From contig NC_089980.1 in the NCBI RefSeq assembly GCF_036417845.1, positions 60,510,501-60,574,500 of the forward strand: a stretch of DNA of 64,000 nt. Direction: 5' to 3'. The DNA is from Apteryx mantelli. Its lineage: Eukaryota; Chordata; Aves; Apterygiformes; Apterygidae. A program made the translations under genes and the position numbers. Positions 10,413-23,400 of the stretch are shown here, piece after piece (the stretch's first letter is position 1; the number at the start of each line of letters is the position of its first letter). A model generated the notes under the pieces. The model saw only the letters and a program-made list of their open reading frames with translations, searched no databases and was not told where the DNA came from.

Positions 10413-13012
10413 TTTTTACTGCTTTTCTCTTTTTCATCCTCCCAGTCTTCAAGCGACACCAGTGAGACCTCCCCTTGAGGGTAGTGTTTCCTTGTTTGAC
10501 TGTCAGCTAGGGCACCTGGCATGCCCTGGTACATGCCCTGTGCCCTCCTCAGGCTTCAACATCTTGTGAGAACAGGCAAATTGCGGGTAACAAGTGGGTC
10601 CTGCAGTCTTTAATCTTTATGCACTTAAGCAGTCACCACTGCTTATACATGAGGATTTAAGTATGAAGTTAATTTTTTTTTTTATGGAATTGAACCCAGA
10701 TGGCATGGAAATGACTAACTGTAGCTCTAGTTTTGCAAAAACTTTAAAATGCTTGGGTAAACTTGCATGTGACTAGTAACACTTTGTTCAATAGGGCCAT
10801 TTATCTGCACAAACATCTGTAGGGTTGTCTTGCATACTGAAAGTCTTCAACACAGAAATTAAACGCTGTTCTGAACAGAACACATCACAAATTTGGTTAC
10901 TTGGTTAAAAATGTTAATGAGCACTGCATAAGTAACTGATGGCAATAAAATTTGCTTCTACTTGAGAATAGATACAATGGGTTTCCTAAAGACTGACTTA
11001 AAGGATGGGTAAAAAATACAAATCCTGCAGTCATTGCCTATTGGCTACATGCTGTCTTTTAGAAAAATTATTGCATATAACTTTTATCTTTCATAGTTTT
11101 AATTTACATAAACAAATGCTTGCATTTAAGTCTTAAAGAAATATGGAACACATAATGATGGTAACATGGACTAAAACCATAAGCATCCTCAGAAGTATCT
11201 AAAAGGTGGAACAAATTTTCTAAACTTGGGGAGGGGAGCAGGGGAATGACAGACTCAGGCTGCCAGCTTCCCAGCAGAGGAGAAATGTTTAGCAGATCTG
11301 CTTCCTGAAAAATAAAGCCCGTCTGCACTAAAGGGATATTCCTGCCACTGTTGGCCCAGAAAGATGTTAGTGGTATTTTGTGACTGCAGAAGTCAGAAGA
11401 TGTCTTTAGTTTATCATCAGGAGTTTTGATAGTCTATAATTAGTCTGTTTATTTATATGTGATGCTTGTAGTTGTCTTTCTCTTGTTTATGCATACCTGA
11501 ATGTAGTGGAAGCAAATATCAAGGGAAGCTGATGAAAATACCCCTTCTAGCAGTCACTTGGAAAATCCTTTGACTTAATGTTATTCTGCTTCTGTCTATG
11601 TAATGTTGCCAGGGTACTGAACAAAATGTCATACCACTGCATTACTAGTGGTTTATATTTCTGGCAATGATCATATTTTCATCATTTTCTCACCTTCATC
11701 TTTCTGAGGACTACAAGGAATAAAAGAAAATCTATAACTGGTGCTGTCTCCATTAGCATATTTACACAGTACACTGCATAGTCATCATCTTAATATGCTG
11801 CCTGTACTGTGTTCTGTACCTCAGTGCTTTGACTTAAAAATGACTACTGTGGTCTTTTAAACCTTTGATAAGAGGGAGCGTAATGACTGAAGAATGCCTC
11901 TGGGATCTTTTCTCTTAGCTGTTTCTGCTCTGTTCTGCAGTAGGCAAGTTTAGACTTTTTGGATTGGAAGATGACCATATTTTTGCTGTAGTAGCCCCTT
12001 AAAGACTTTGCTGCTTTGAAGAGTCATTTCAGACTATCCTTCCTCAGATATTTCACTTCTTTAAAAACACTTTGTTCTGTCCAGCATTTGTATCCTCAGC
12101 TCTTATATTAACCTAAGCTTTTATATTGTTTGTCCTTCTTTCTCCCATTACAAAACTCTGCATTCCTTAGGATATCTAATGTATTCAAACAGATCCATTT
12201 GAATTGAAAATTCAAATTGATTGAATAGATTCAGGAGACACTTCCATTTCAATTAGAGGGTCATGTTTTATGGACAAATTTGTTATGGGAGGAAACTCTT
12301 CTGATTTATGAGAGAAACTGAATTTGCCTGAACAATCTCTCTTTACACAGCTGATTAGCTTGTGTTTGCTAACATTTTCTTTTTCTCCTAGCTGCTTTGG
12401 ATTAATGTTATAGAGCATTTTATAAGAAAATCTAAGTGTAATAATCTGTCTATAGTTTAGAGCCTCAAATGATGTGATGTGTTATGAGCCATATTGGCTC
12501 TACTGTAAGTGATTCTTGATTTATTCTGACAATGCTTTATGCTTCATGGACTGAAACAATAGCTAACTTCTTTGGTTAGTATTCATCTTACTTGACATGA
12601 GACAGTATACTTTGATGTATGTTGGTATTCATATTGCAAATTAAGCTAATAGTGGGAAAGTTGTGGTTCTCTTTTTTATACATAAAAGCAAAAGCTTTTA
12701 GACTATTTTGGTCAGTAGACAGTCTTATTTGCTGCGTGTTGCAGAGAGAGACAAGATTTTAGACTTGAAAGTATTAAGAGAAAGCAGGGTGTTGCAGACA
12801 CCAGCTGATGTGCCCCTGGCAGGGGATATGGCAGCTTGTGCCCTGCCTGCCCCATGGGCAGGACCCAGCCTGGGTGTGAGCTGTGCTCGGAGTAGGGGGG
12901 AAGCCTCAACAGGGCTGCGGTTTGCCGGCATGCATTATTTTTCCTGTTGAGAAGAGAAATACTTACCTTTAATTCCCCTTCCCCCGGGAATTCTACCTTG
13001 ACGTGTTGAGGA

Positions 13013-13038
13013 TTTTTTTTTTTTTTTTTTTTTTTTTT
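13013..13038 (+). repeat. Poly-T run of 26
   Basis: A pure T26 tract. An A15 tract follows 174 nt downstream at 13213-13227, so the two could pair on a single strand. Confidence 0.95.
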
Positions 13039-13203
13039 GGTGTGGTAAATGATGCACCTACTAATGGCTGCAGTTCCTCTGCCTGTCCACTGCACCCCAG
13101 TCTGCCTCCACAATTTGTAGGCATGTAATGAGATGGAGAATCAGTAAGGGTTTTGACTGCTGTGTTCTGGCTTGTATTTTTATGTAGCTGTGGATCACCA
13201 TTC

Positions 13204-13227
13204 TTTTTTTTTAAAAAAAAAAAAAAA
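13204..13227. repeat. T9-A15 junction
   Basis: Nine T are followed directly by fifteen A, giving a perfect 18-nt self-complementary core. Such T-to-A junctions are flexible and easily melted. They also arise from slippage, so no function is implied. Confidence 0.9.
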
Positions 13228-14367
13228 GAAGGTGTCATGAGAATCATTTAAAAACAAATTTTTGATTTAGGAGTGCAGCGAAGGAGACCACCCTATAGAT
13301 TGCTATAACTCAAAACTATTGCAAAATTTAGGTGCAGCGTATCTCTGGCTTACTGCCAGAATTCTCGGAGACGATGGCCCAGCAATGTTTTTAGTCATAT
13401 TTCTTGTACAGTCTATACCTAATGCATTTCACAAGTCCTAAAACAAACATAAAAGAGAATGGGATGTGCTGCAACTAAATAAATGTTTTCCTCCATTACT
13501 GTATAAAGTTCATAGTTTGCTGTATCTGAATACTGACATAAGACAAAAAAAGATAAAGCAGCACTTCAGCTGTGTTTGCTTGGAAAACAAACCAGCGGAA
13601 ATAAACTGCTAATTCGAAAAAGAAAGATCAGCTGATGAAAAATACTTATTGCTGCTGAAATTGTCTCAGTTTTTCTCTTAAGTGGGGAGATTTTCAACTC
13701 TGTCCTTTCTAATTCCAGCTATAATGAATAGCTTCGCTGTAGCACAAGTCATCTGTGGTACTTTGGTGATAACTGCAGTGTCTGTGTGCTATATGATCTT
13801 TATCAGCTCTGTGCCTTTTCTACCGTTAAGCTGTGTTCTTAAAAGTCATTTTGTGCCATGCATGTTGTCACTGTCACCAGCAGATCTTTAATTGTGATTA
13901 GACTGAAATCGGAGGAAACTGTACTTTTAGAATTCTGTGTTCTTTCTACTTGCAGCACACCTAGCTTATTTTCTTTTGGTAAATATTATGCTTTGTTTGG
14001 GGCAAGTTTCATATCCCAAGTCTCTTAGTCACTGTTGGAGAGCTTCAGGCAACAGAATCTCATTTTGCAGTGGTAGGAAATGGTGTTGTATGAAGTTCTT
14101 TTGAGCTTTGTATGCTGCAGTTGTTCCAAGGTAAAACTGAAAATGTGTGTCTTCCTAGCTAGGCCTTTAAGATCCCAGTAAAATTCAGCTCTAAGCCTGA
14201 TACCCTATATAATCTGTATCTTGTAAAAAAACAAAAACAAAAAACAATCAAAAAACCACCTCTTTTCTCTTGCTTGTTGCTTCATTTCCTGTGTTGGCAT
14301 CATGCATCACCATTCTTGTTAACACTTGTTTCAGCAACTAGGGCACTAGGTTAACATGGTATATTGC

Positions 14368-14384
14368 TTTTTTTTTTTTTTTTT
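14368..14384 (+). repeat. Poly-T run of 17
   Basis: A simple homopolymer with no attached element recognised. Confidence 0.9.
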
Positions 14385-17300
14385 CCTACAAAATATGTCA
14401 TTAGTGACTAAGAGAAGACATATTTTAATTCAGACACAGTACAGCTGAAACACAAGCCAGTAAGATACACAACACTTACCCAACCCTGTAACACCACTGG
14501 ATCCATCATTCTAAATTTCCTCCTGCATGTATTGTTCTCCACCAAATGACAATCTCAGAAAGCCATAGAATTCTGGCATGAATAATACACCCTTGGTGAC
14601 TATTCTTATTTATACATTTAATAAACAATATTAAAAAGTCTCAAGCTTATACATTAAACATTATATTTTCATTACAGTATTAAACAAAGAGATAAAATTA
14701 CATTTTCATTACAGAATAAAACAAGGACATATAAAATTAAGGTTGGCTGGAATTACTGTGGGTGATAAAATATTATTTAGCATTGGGGGATCAGATTAGC
14801 TCTCATAACAAGTTCATTTGCTGATCTTTTTGTGGAGAACAATTGTTTTGAAAAGTAACTCCCTTTGTAGGAAAGGGAGTGATTGCCTGTAAAAGGAACT
14901 GATATTTGGAAAAAGATGGGTAAGTGATTTGAGTGTCCGTTTTTTGGATGACTTGTATATATTGGCTAGAAACTATAAAACATACATCCAACCTCATCTG
15001 TTCTTCTATAAATGTTTTTTGTTTGTTTGTTTGAAAGTAGTTGTTATAACATTTTAATGGGCTCTTTTGTCTGGACTAGGAGAAGAATTTTACTACATTT
15101 GATGAATTTCCTTGTTTGTGCGTGTGTTATCCATGCATTTTGTTAAGGTTGCTGAGTTGTTTTCCATATTGCACATAGAACAGGAGCTTTTTAGTTCTGT
15201 GATGATCTTGGCTAAAACCTAAAAACTCCTAACGTGCTGCTGCTTATCACATCACTCATCATCACTTCCAATGTGACAGAAGAGTATGATCCCTGAAGGG
15301 TCTTCCCACAGTTCATTAACACCTGCTGAAAAGCTTTTAAAAATATTAATGAGAATTGATTTCTTCGATAAAAAGAATGATAAAGATTAAATGTGGATCC
15401 TCAGATAAATGCCATGAACAAGCAGCAGTATCAGGGATGAACCTCCATGAAGTATCACCTTTGAATGTGAATGTTAAGTAGCAAGGCTTTGAGCTAGCCA
15501 CACACTTCATCTTAGATGAAAGCCAGTGCTTGGAGGCTGACTCAAACACACACATAGACTAGCGCAGGGGTAGCACTTACATTTCCAGCCTCGAATTTTC
15601 CTACTTTAGGTTCTTTCTGCCTCTTTCCAGACTTTTTTAGTATTAGAGTTTTCTAGCTTCTTGTATAAACTCAGGAATCTGAGTTTTCTACGGCAGTAGG
15701 TGATGTGTTGCACCTTATTCTTGCTCTCTGGATGTAGTCTACTGCATGGTTGCCTACAGGACTAGACTGACTGTATTATTCTTGGTGAAGCCATTCAGCT
15801 TTCAGCTTATTGACAAACTTGTTAAAGACTGCAGTTATTAACCACTGTAATTCTAACATCTGCCCCTCATGCTTGATAACTTGAATGGAGGCAACCACTT
15901 CTTGTTCAGACAGCATCACAGACCCACATGCAATAGAAAAACATCCTCACCTGGCAGGGGAGATCCCATGAACCAGAAGGTGTGCCTTCTGCAGTTTCCC
16001 CCAGTGTTAGAAATTCAGTAGCGTTTTTGCTCTCCCCTATAAGGAAGAAACAAAACAAAACCATCTGGATAAGCTTTCCCCCATGAGACTGCAAGCCTTG
16101 TTTCTGAGACACACCCATCCTCCTCTGTCCTGAATAGCCATCTGCTTCAGCCTTGCCTCCAAATCCAAGTGTGCTGCTAAATGAATGACAAGGAACCACC
16201 TAGAACCAGGTGTCTGCACTCTATGAGCAGTTATTGTTACTTATTCTTTTCAGAGTGTCAGGAGAATGTCCATGGATCTGCATCAATGGCAAATAAATCC
16301 TTCAATGCTACTCACTGTTTGAAAGCTTCGTCCTGTTCATTTGTTAAGCTCGCATCCAGCGTGCTTGTTCTTTTGCATTTGCCAGGTTTATAAGATTGCT
16401 TCAGAAAGATGAAGAGAGCCGAGCTTAGTTCCTGTGTCGTGTTCATAGTGGCACCCGAGCGAGATTGACACCTGTAGCATGCCTGGAGGAGTGTGATTAG
16501 TTATTATCTTATGCACAGGACTCTATAAGGAGAAGCCTTTCTAGTGTTGAGTACAGCAAAAAGATGGTTTTCTGGTTTTTAGATTAGATTTTTGTTTGCA
16601 ATTCCAGGTTGATGCGTTCTTTTTTCAGGAACAGAATGGCAGTGTTGTCTTGTTGAGTTTGTGGTATGTGTTAATCCTCAGACTCTTTTCTACAGAAGTG
16701 GTACAGTGAGCCAGTCATTCTCCATCCCATATATTTTTGTGTAGCACTTGTTTTGGCTGAGCTGCATTTTTTGTTTGTTTCCAGATCACTTTACCCACTT
16801 TGGCCGGAGCACCTTGGATTCTAATCCTGGCCTTTGCAGCTTCTCCTTCTTTGTTGTTATTTGCTAAACTAAATTCTGGAAGAGGTTAAAGAAGATAATG
16901 TTTCATTCAGAGCATCTGTCACAAAGAGGCAAAGTGCTGTCATTGCAAATCACTTAAATTATTTGCAATAGAGCCTGATGTTGAGAGAGAAGCCCAAATG
17001 CAGCAAAGCCATAATTCAAAACTTAAGTTATCGTGTTTTAGCTCTGTGCTGAATAAGAGCCTGGGAAAGCTCATTTCGACATTTTCCTGAAACTCTTGCT
17101 GATAAACTGTGGGAAGCAAAGCTGGTCATATCCCACCACAATAATTCTTCCATGTTCTCTGTGACAGTGATGGGCTCCCCATGTCTGATCTATAAACTTG
17201 CTCTTTCTAGGAGGATGGGTTTAGATTGATATTCTATTTTCCCACATAAACTTTTTCCTGTGCTTATCTATGTTTCTCGCTCCCACTTCCATGAGATCAA

Positions 17301-17402
17301 GCTATAAGATGAGGATTTACCTAGGAAAGGAATGAGTAAGATATAAAGGGAAAAAATTCCTTTTATCTGCTCCGATACTTGGAGGAAGATATGTTTTTCT
17401 TT

Positions 17403-17419
17403 GAAAGAAAGAAAGAAAG
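17403..17419 (+). repeat. GAAA microsatellite
   Basis: About four tandem GAAA units, a simple repeat. Confidence 0.85.
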
Positions 17420-20400
17420 GCAAACATCTAGCTGAATACTAGAGATGTAGAGGACTACTAGTTTTTTTTTTATGGAATTATATTTTTTAGTAATCAGAGG
17501 AAGAACTTTCATACAGATCTTGATTTTCTAAATGATGACTCTCTCACTGCAGTAAAACCCATCCTAGGTTTGTAAACCAGATGAGAGAGACAGAGCTGAG
17601 CTCAGCTGTATGCATTTACTATTCGCTTGCTTAGGAAGGGCTGTAAATAATGGCAGACAACTGCTGTACTAAAGGATTTATTAAGTTTATAATAAAATGT
17701 CATTCTTTCATGGAACAATGTTATGTATCTCAGAAGGACTAAGGAGGAGTTCTTTAAAATGATACAAAAATCATAGAAAGTAGATAGGCCATGCCTGAGC
17801 GTGGGATTCATGAAAGCTAACTTTCAGATGATTGAAGAATGATGCCTTGGCTGGGATGTCTCCACTGTGAACAAGGAGAAAGGAGTGCCCCCAGAGGGAG
17901 ATTCATCTAACCATCCTGGAGTCTTTTACTGGGGCTGATCAACTCATGACCTGCAGGTACCTGGGTTTTCCCTTTGACTGTAAGTGACCTTATATAACTC
18001 ATGTGGGCAAGATCCTCATGTCTCCATGGCTGAAGTCCTGCTCTGAACTCCCCAGAAGGACAAGCGAGATAGGTACAACATGTGGTGAGTTGCAAATTCC
18101 TTTTGTAAATCCTTCAGGGTTTAACTCTCTTGTAGTTTGCACGGCTCTTCAAGTATTGGGGGCTGGAACCTGACTGGGTCCTTGTATAGGTAGATACAGT
18201 CATTCTCTTATTTGCTTTTTGGAGATTTTAAACAGCAGGGGAATGGCTGGTTGAAGGAATATACTAGCAGAGTTCTGTGCTATATTCAGGCTTTTTTTTT
18301 TCTGCTGCATATTAAAATTATTACTCGTTGTAACCAGCTCCTGCCTCTCTATGTGGGCAACAGATAGGACAACATAGCATAGAATAAGTCTCTGAAAATA
18401 GTGGTAGGCAAGAGACACAAGTGCCAGCTTGGAGTAGGCATGTACCTTGACTCATTGTAATTGTTACTGGTGGGAAGTAAAATAGGAGGATATTTCCTCT
18501 GCACAGTTGACAAAGGAGTCTGAGAAAGAAACTTTTAAAGCTTCTTCTTCCCTCCTCCCTTTTCCTTGCTTAACTGATGCAGTCTGATGAAAGTACCCTC
18601 TATTGCTTGGTATTTGAATTCACCTTAGAGAATTAAAGGAAATAAGGCAAACCTTGGTTTTAATAGACCTCTCCTTAATTCTACCACATAATGTAGACTA
18701 ATGGTACTTTAAAATAGTCACTTGGAATGTTAATGAACTTAATAACCCATTAAAGAAAAAAGAAAGTACTGAACTACCTCCTAAGAAAGCTGAATTCTAC
18801 TGTAGGAATACAAAAATATTCAACATCTCAAGAATTTTATTCTAAAAATTAAGGACTTGGCTGGACAGGTTTATTTTTTAAAGAAATAGTAAAGAGATGG
18901 CTATGCTGATTAAAATAACAGAACAAACAAAACCCAGTCAGTAAATTGTCCAGAAAGTATGCTATAAACAGGAAGGGACTACATACCAGTCTTGAGTATC
19001 TCAAAATGGACAAGCTCTTCCTTTAAAATATATCCTTCCCTTCAGTGGATACACTGTGAATTCATTCCTTGCTGCTATATACTATCACTGGGCAGGGTGC
19101 TCTGCCTGTGATAGGGGGTGTAGCTGGAGCACACAATTAGTAGGGCTGGACTTAGCAGATGAGACTAATGACCTGTCTCTGGCAGTGGCCACCACTAGAA
19201 TCTGTTTCCTCTTTTCCCTCAGGGACCTGAGGGTCCCTCTCTATTCCTCAGCTCCATCTCTTAGAGCCGCGAGGGCTCAAGTTTCTATTTTTGATCCCGT
19301 GAGGAGGTTACTGGGAGCTTTGCCGCTGACTTAGCTGAGGCTCATGTTTTACCTTGACAGAACTCTCTCTGTGGCTCTGCTTTGCAGCTGGAGCTGGGTG
19401 GCTTGTGTCTGCAGGGTTTGATGGGCCGATAACTCACTGAGGCTCTTCCTGGCTTAGGAATTTAAGAGCTGCTGCAGATCAATTGCTGGACTATTTGTTT
19501 TAGTAAATTGCTCTTCTGTCTTTCACATCACCCAATATCACAGAGAAATACCACTTTATTATAAACAGACAGAAGACTGTGAAGCTAAGCATGGAAATGT
19601 GTGTGTATGTGGTTTCTTTGGGTTTCCATGAAAACTAGTGTAGAGAGAGCACAAAGAGTTTCCAGGCAGAAAGTCTGTAGTGCAAAAAAATAGACAGTGC
19701 ATGCTTGTGACTCTGGAGATAACTTTGTTCTGATGGTTCAATGCTCAGAGAAAACAACTCTTTATTGCTGTATTAGCCATTACCCTGGGCAAATCTTTCT
19801 TCCTGACACACCTGGCCAATGGCATAACCAATTTCTTTTTATATTTAGTAACATAGAATGACATGTTTACACAAAAAAAAAAAAAGAAAGAAAGGAAAAA
19901 CCCTTCTGGGTTTATTTTTTGATGTCTTATACTTTTCCTTGGGTAAATAGTTTATTTCTAAAACAAACAAATGAAAAATCTGTTTTCCTTGAGTCAAAGC
20001 AAATATTTAAATTCTTAGGTTTCTTTCATTGTCTCCAGCCTTTTTTTTAGGAGGAAAATAGAAAGGAGTGAAATGAAGGGAAAAAAAAACCCAAACCCTC
20101 CAACCCATAAATGTATCTTGCCAATTAAAAGCATAAAAAATATTGCAAAATCAGTGAATTTTTTTAAAAAATATATTATTTTGTTTAAAACTTCTCTCAG
20201 AGAGTGGAGATGTTTTAGCCAGCTACGCTAGCTGACAGAACAAAGGCCGAGTTTTCACATCCAGCTGCTGTACTGGCTTAAGGTATTCCTGGTGCCACAG
20301 CTCATTTCTGCCTCCATGTCATGCCACGTGGACCCGTTGGTTGTACCATCAGCACAGTTCCATGACATTGTGCTGTGGAAAAAACAGTGGAGACAGGCTT

Positions 20401-20432
20401 CAGCTGGATTATCTCTGTGCTCTGGTTCACAA

Positions 20433-20472
20433 CCAACATAATGTTGGCCAACATGGTGTTGGCAACATGATG
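20433..20472. repeat. 15-bp tandem repeat whose units are palindromes
   Basis: The unit CCAACATAATGTTGG (20433-20447) is followed directly by CCAACATGGTGTTGG (20448-20462) and then a partial third unit, CAACATGATG. The first unit is a palindrome with 7-nt arms around a single central base. The second keeps 6-nt arms. This suggests tandem duplication of a short inverted repeat. Confidence 0.85.
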
Positions 20473-23400
20473 AAAAGATGAAGTAATAGAAGCCGGGGCC
20501 TGAGATGCCACTGTCTCTGAAAGAGTGCATAAGGCATGACAGACAGAGTAAGAGAGAGGTGACAGCAGAGGTGCGGAGGGACAGCTGTTCCTTGTGTGCC
20601 TACAGACGTGAGGAACATTCAGCCTTTCCACATAACCGCTCTTGGTTGGTGAGATATTTGGCCACAAGGTCAGCTGACCAAAAATATTTGCAGGTGAAAA
20701 AGGGATGGCCAGAAACAGCTTCCTCCCTGTCTTTACAGTGTTTAAGTTTCTCTTTAGTAGTGTGTTGTGATAGAAACTGCTTTGACTTATGATGATATTG
20801 TATTATCTTTTAATATTTTTTATGGATTCTTTGCTTTTGACTTTCTGTAACACTTGTCCTTATATAGAGTGACAGAACTGCTTTCTAGTAAGATGGGGAC
20901 TTCCTCACTTCTAAAACTGGGTTATTGTCAAAGACGGAGAAATGCAAACACGTGAAGGAAAAAGTAGCGCCTTACTGGATATGAACAGCAAAAGAGTGGG
21001 AGAGGGGCAGAAATACTGCCAAATTTGAGTTTGCTAGGACCATAAATCAAGTCCTCCAATACTGTTTTTGGCTGGGGATTTTTTTCCTGTGTCTTTTTAG
21101 TTTAAATCTCTTGGATATAGTCCAAATAAATTTTGAAAGGTGAGGACGGAGAACATGGATTTTTCGTTTAAATAAAAGCTGGGATTCTCATGCAGTTCTT
21201 GGCTCCAGCACCTGAGACTTTAAGGAAGATGCCAATACTTCATAAATACCCGCCTTCGCCAAGCGGAGAAGCTGGGGCAGGGAGGGAGGTAGCAGTGATA
21301 GATGCCAGTGGTTAGTGACATTGATGGACAGTGGGAAGAGAGGGAGCCCAGGACCTGCCAAAAGGGACTGAATACTTAAGGTTGCAGTTTGAACCAAAAA
21401 GATAAAAAATTGGAACTGGAAGGCATACCATGTTCAAGTTCCTGCCATGTATTGCTTCTTAACTACACAAGGATTGTAATGTTGGTACAAGAGACAGAAA
21501 GGGATGTGATTTATGATTTGTTAAATGCAGTCAGCGATACTACCCAAACAGGGGCTCCTGCCTGAGTTTGTGGATAAACTGTTGCAGGCCCAAAGGTCCA
21601 TTTGAAAAGTAAAGCATGGGTCTGTAATTTGTCTCAGGCTGGACTCTTGCTTCAGAAGAAATGGTATTTTCACAGTAGGGTTGATGGAGGAGAGGTACAG
21701 GGAAAACTATCACTTCAGACATGCTTTTTTTTTTAAACTTTTTTCTATGAGAGAAAGTAAGGATGGTGGACATCATACTATAATTTTGCTTGGCAGTCAA
21801 GAAAAAAATCTGTGTGCCTCTTAGTTTTGTTTTCAAAGGGACCTATTTCAACATAAATTGCCTTTGGTGAGTTATACAATGCAAAGAGAGTTGGGCTGGG
21901 AATGTGCATGAGAGGAAGAATCAGCTGCCTTAGCCTACAGTTGACTATTTCCTAATGTTTCTTAATGAACAAGGGAATGAAACTGGGCCTTAAAATAGAA
22001 TTTGGGGGAGGGAGAAGAGAATAAAGTTCTCTAAAGTATAATTAACTAGAAAGATACTTTTCTATATTCATTTATATTAATCTTCAAAAGTGAGAATAAA
22101 AGTGGAAGAAAAAATATAAAGGAGCTAGGGTGAAGTAATTTTCCCTGCTTCCTTAACACTTACAAATTAAGTCTTGCTTAAAAAATAAGAAAAGAAAAGG
22201 AAAGGTTGATTCCAAGTAAGGGCCTTCAGGGCAACAATATAAAATTATATGGATATTTAACTGCACTGTATCATGGTGCTATAATTAAGACAAAGTATCT
22301 TACAATTATTCCACCAACTGGATTAATGTATACAGTGACTGTGCATTCCAAATTAATATATATTTATTTTAAAGAAGCTTTTTGTTTTTAAAAAAACCTG
22401 AAACACCATATAAGTAGATTAACAATTTAAGTCTGAGGGATGAGGAATATGGAGAACCTACTAAGCACTGCCTCCATTATAAATTGTGTGGCAATTTGTT
22501 TGCTTATCTACTTTTGTGAAGGCAGTTAACAGTATTTGTCATCAAAGGGCTTCTTCCAAAGCATTAAAATGCTTGCAACGCCCTGAGATGTCTGTATGTT
22601 TTTGTCTGAATTTCTGAAATGAGGATACTGAGATAAGGAGATAAGGTTAGAGCTTGTGATCAAATGAGAATTTTCTTATGGCTAAAAAAAAATATCAAAA
22701 TAAGAATTTGAGGGTTCAACATTTGGTTTCATGACAAACTACACACCTTTGAGAACACACCCTGCTAATGCAGCCCTGCTGTGTGTGCTCGTATCCTGAA
22801 TGTAGACATGAGTGGACATGCGGATATGACTCCAGAGTGAGTGGTCGCACCACATCCCATTCAGCCAGGTGTCTCTTACCGGGGATGTATCTGATCCTGC
22901 AGGTGATCCTGGAGCTTTTCTGTGGGTGGGCTCCCCTGCCCAGTTTAACAATCCTGCTTGAGGGACTTTGGGGCTAGAACATTAAACAGCCCATCAGGAT
23001 GCCCATCTACAGCTAGCAGAGTGCTGCACCAATTGGACCAATTCAGACACAGCTAACTGGGACCATTTTGGGTGTTAACACTCCCACCAGTTCATCTATC
23101 CCTTGCTGGGCACCCTACAAAGCCAACAGAAGGAGTGCATGTGACTACTTCAAAAGCTTCAGTGCAAAGTATTTTTGCTTAAATCCTTTTCCCCTGGCAA
23201 TAACCTCCAGTGTTTGGGAGTTGACAAAGAGGTGGGTCAATGATATCAGCCTAATACATGCCCATGAACTTGGGTGCCACTGTGACTAGACAACTTATAA
23301 TGTTAGTCAGTCAGTAAATGATGATTTCTGAGGATGTCGGAGGGGCTCAAATGATAGAACTATACTTTTAAAGAAACAGAAAAATGTGAAGTATTTTGAG

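Larger units (their letters stand above)
10413..16250. other. Gene-free AT-rich stretch with simple repeats
   Basis: No frame with coding character was found. A weak exon-like frame on the minus strand at 11178-11304 has an acceptor (CTTTATTTTTCAG) but a poor donor and a phase that does not fit the candidate exon at 8708. Homopolymers at 13013-13038, 13204-13227 and 14368-14384 are listed separately. The rest may be intronic or intergenic. Confidence 0.5.
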
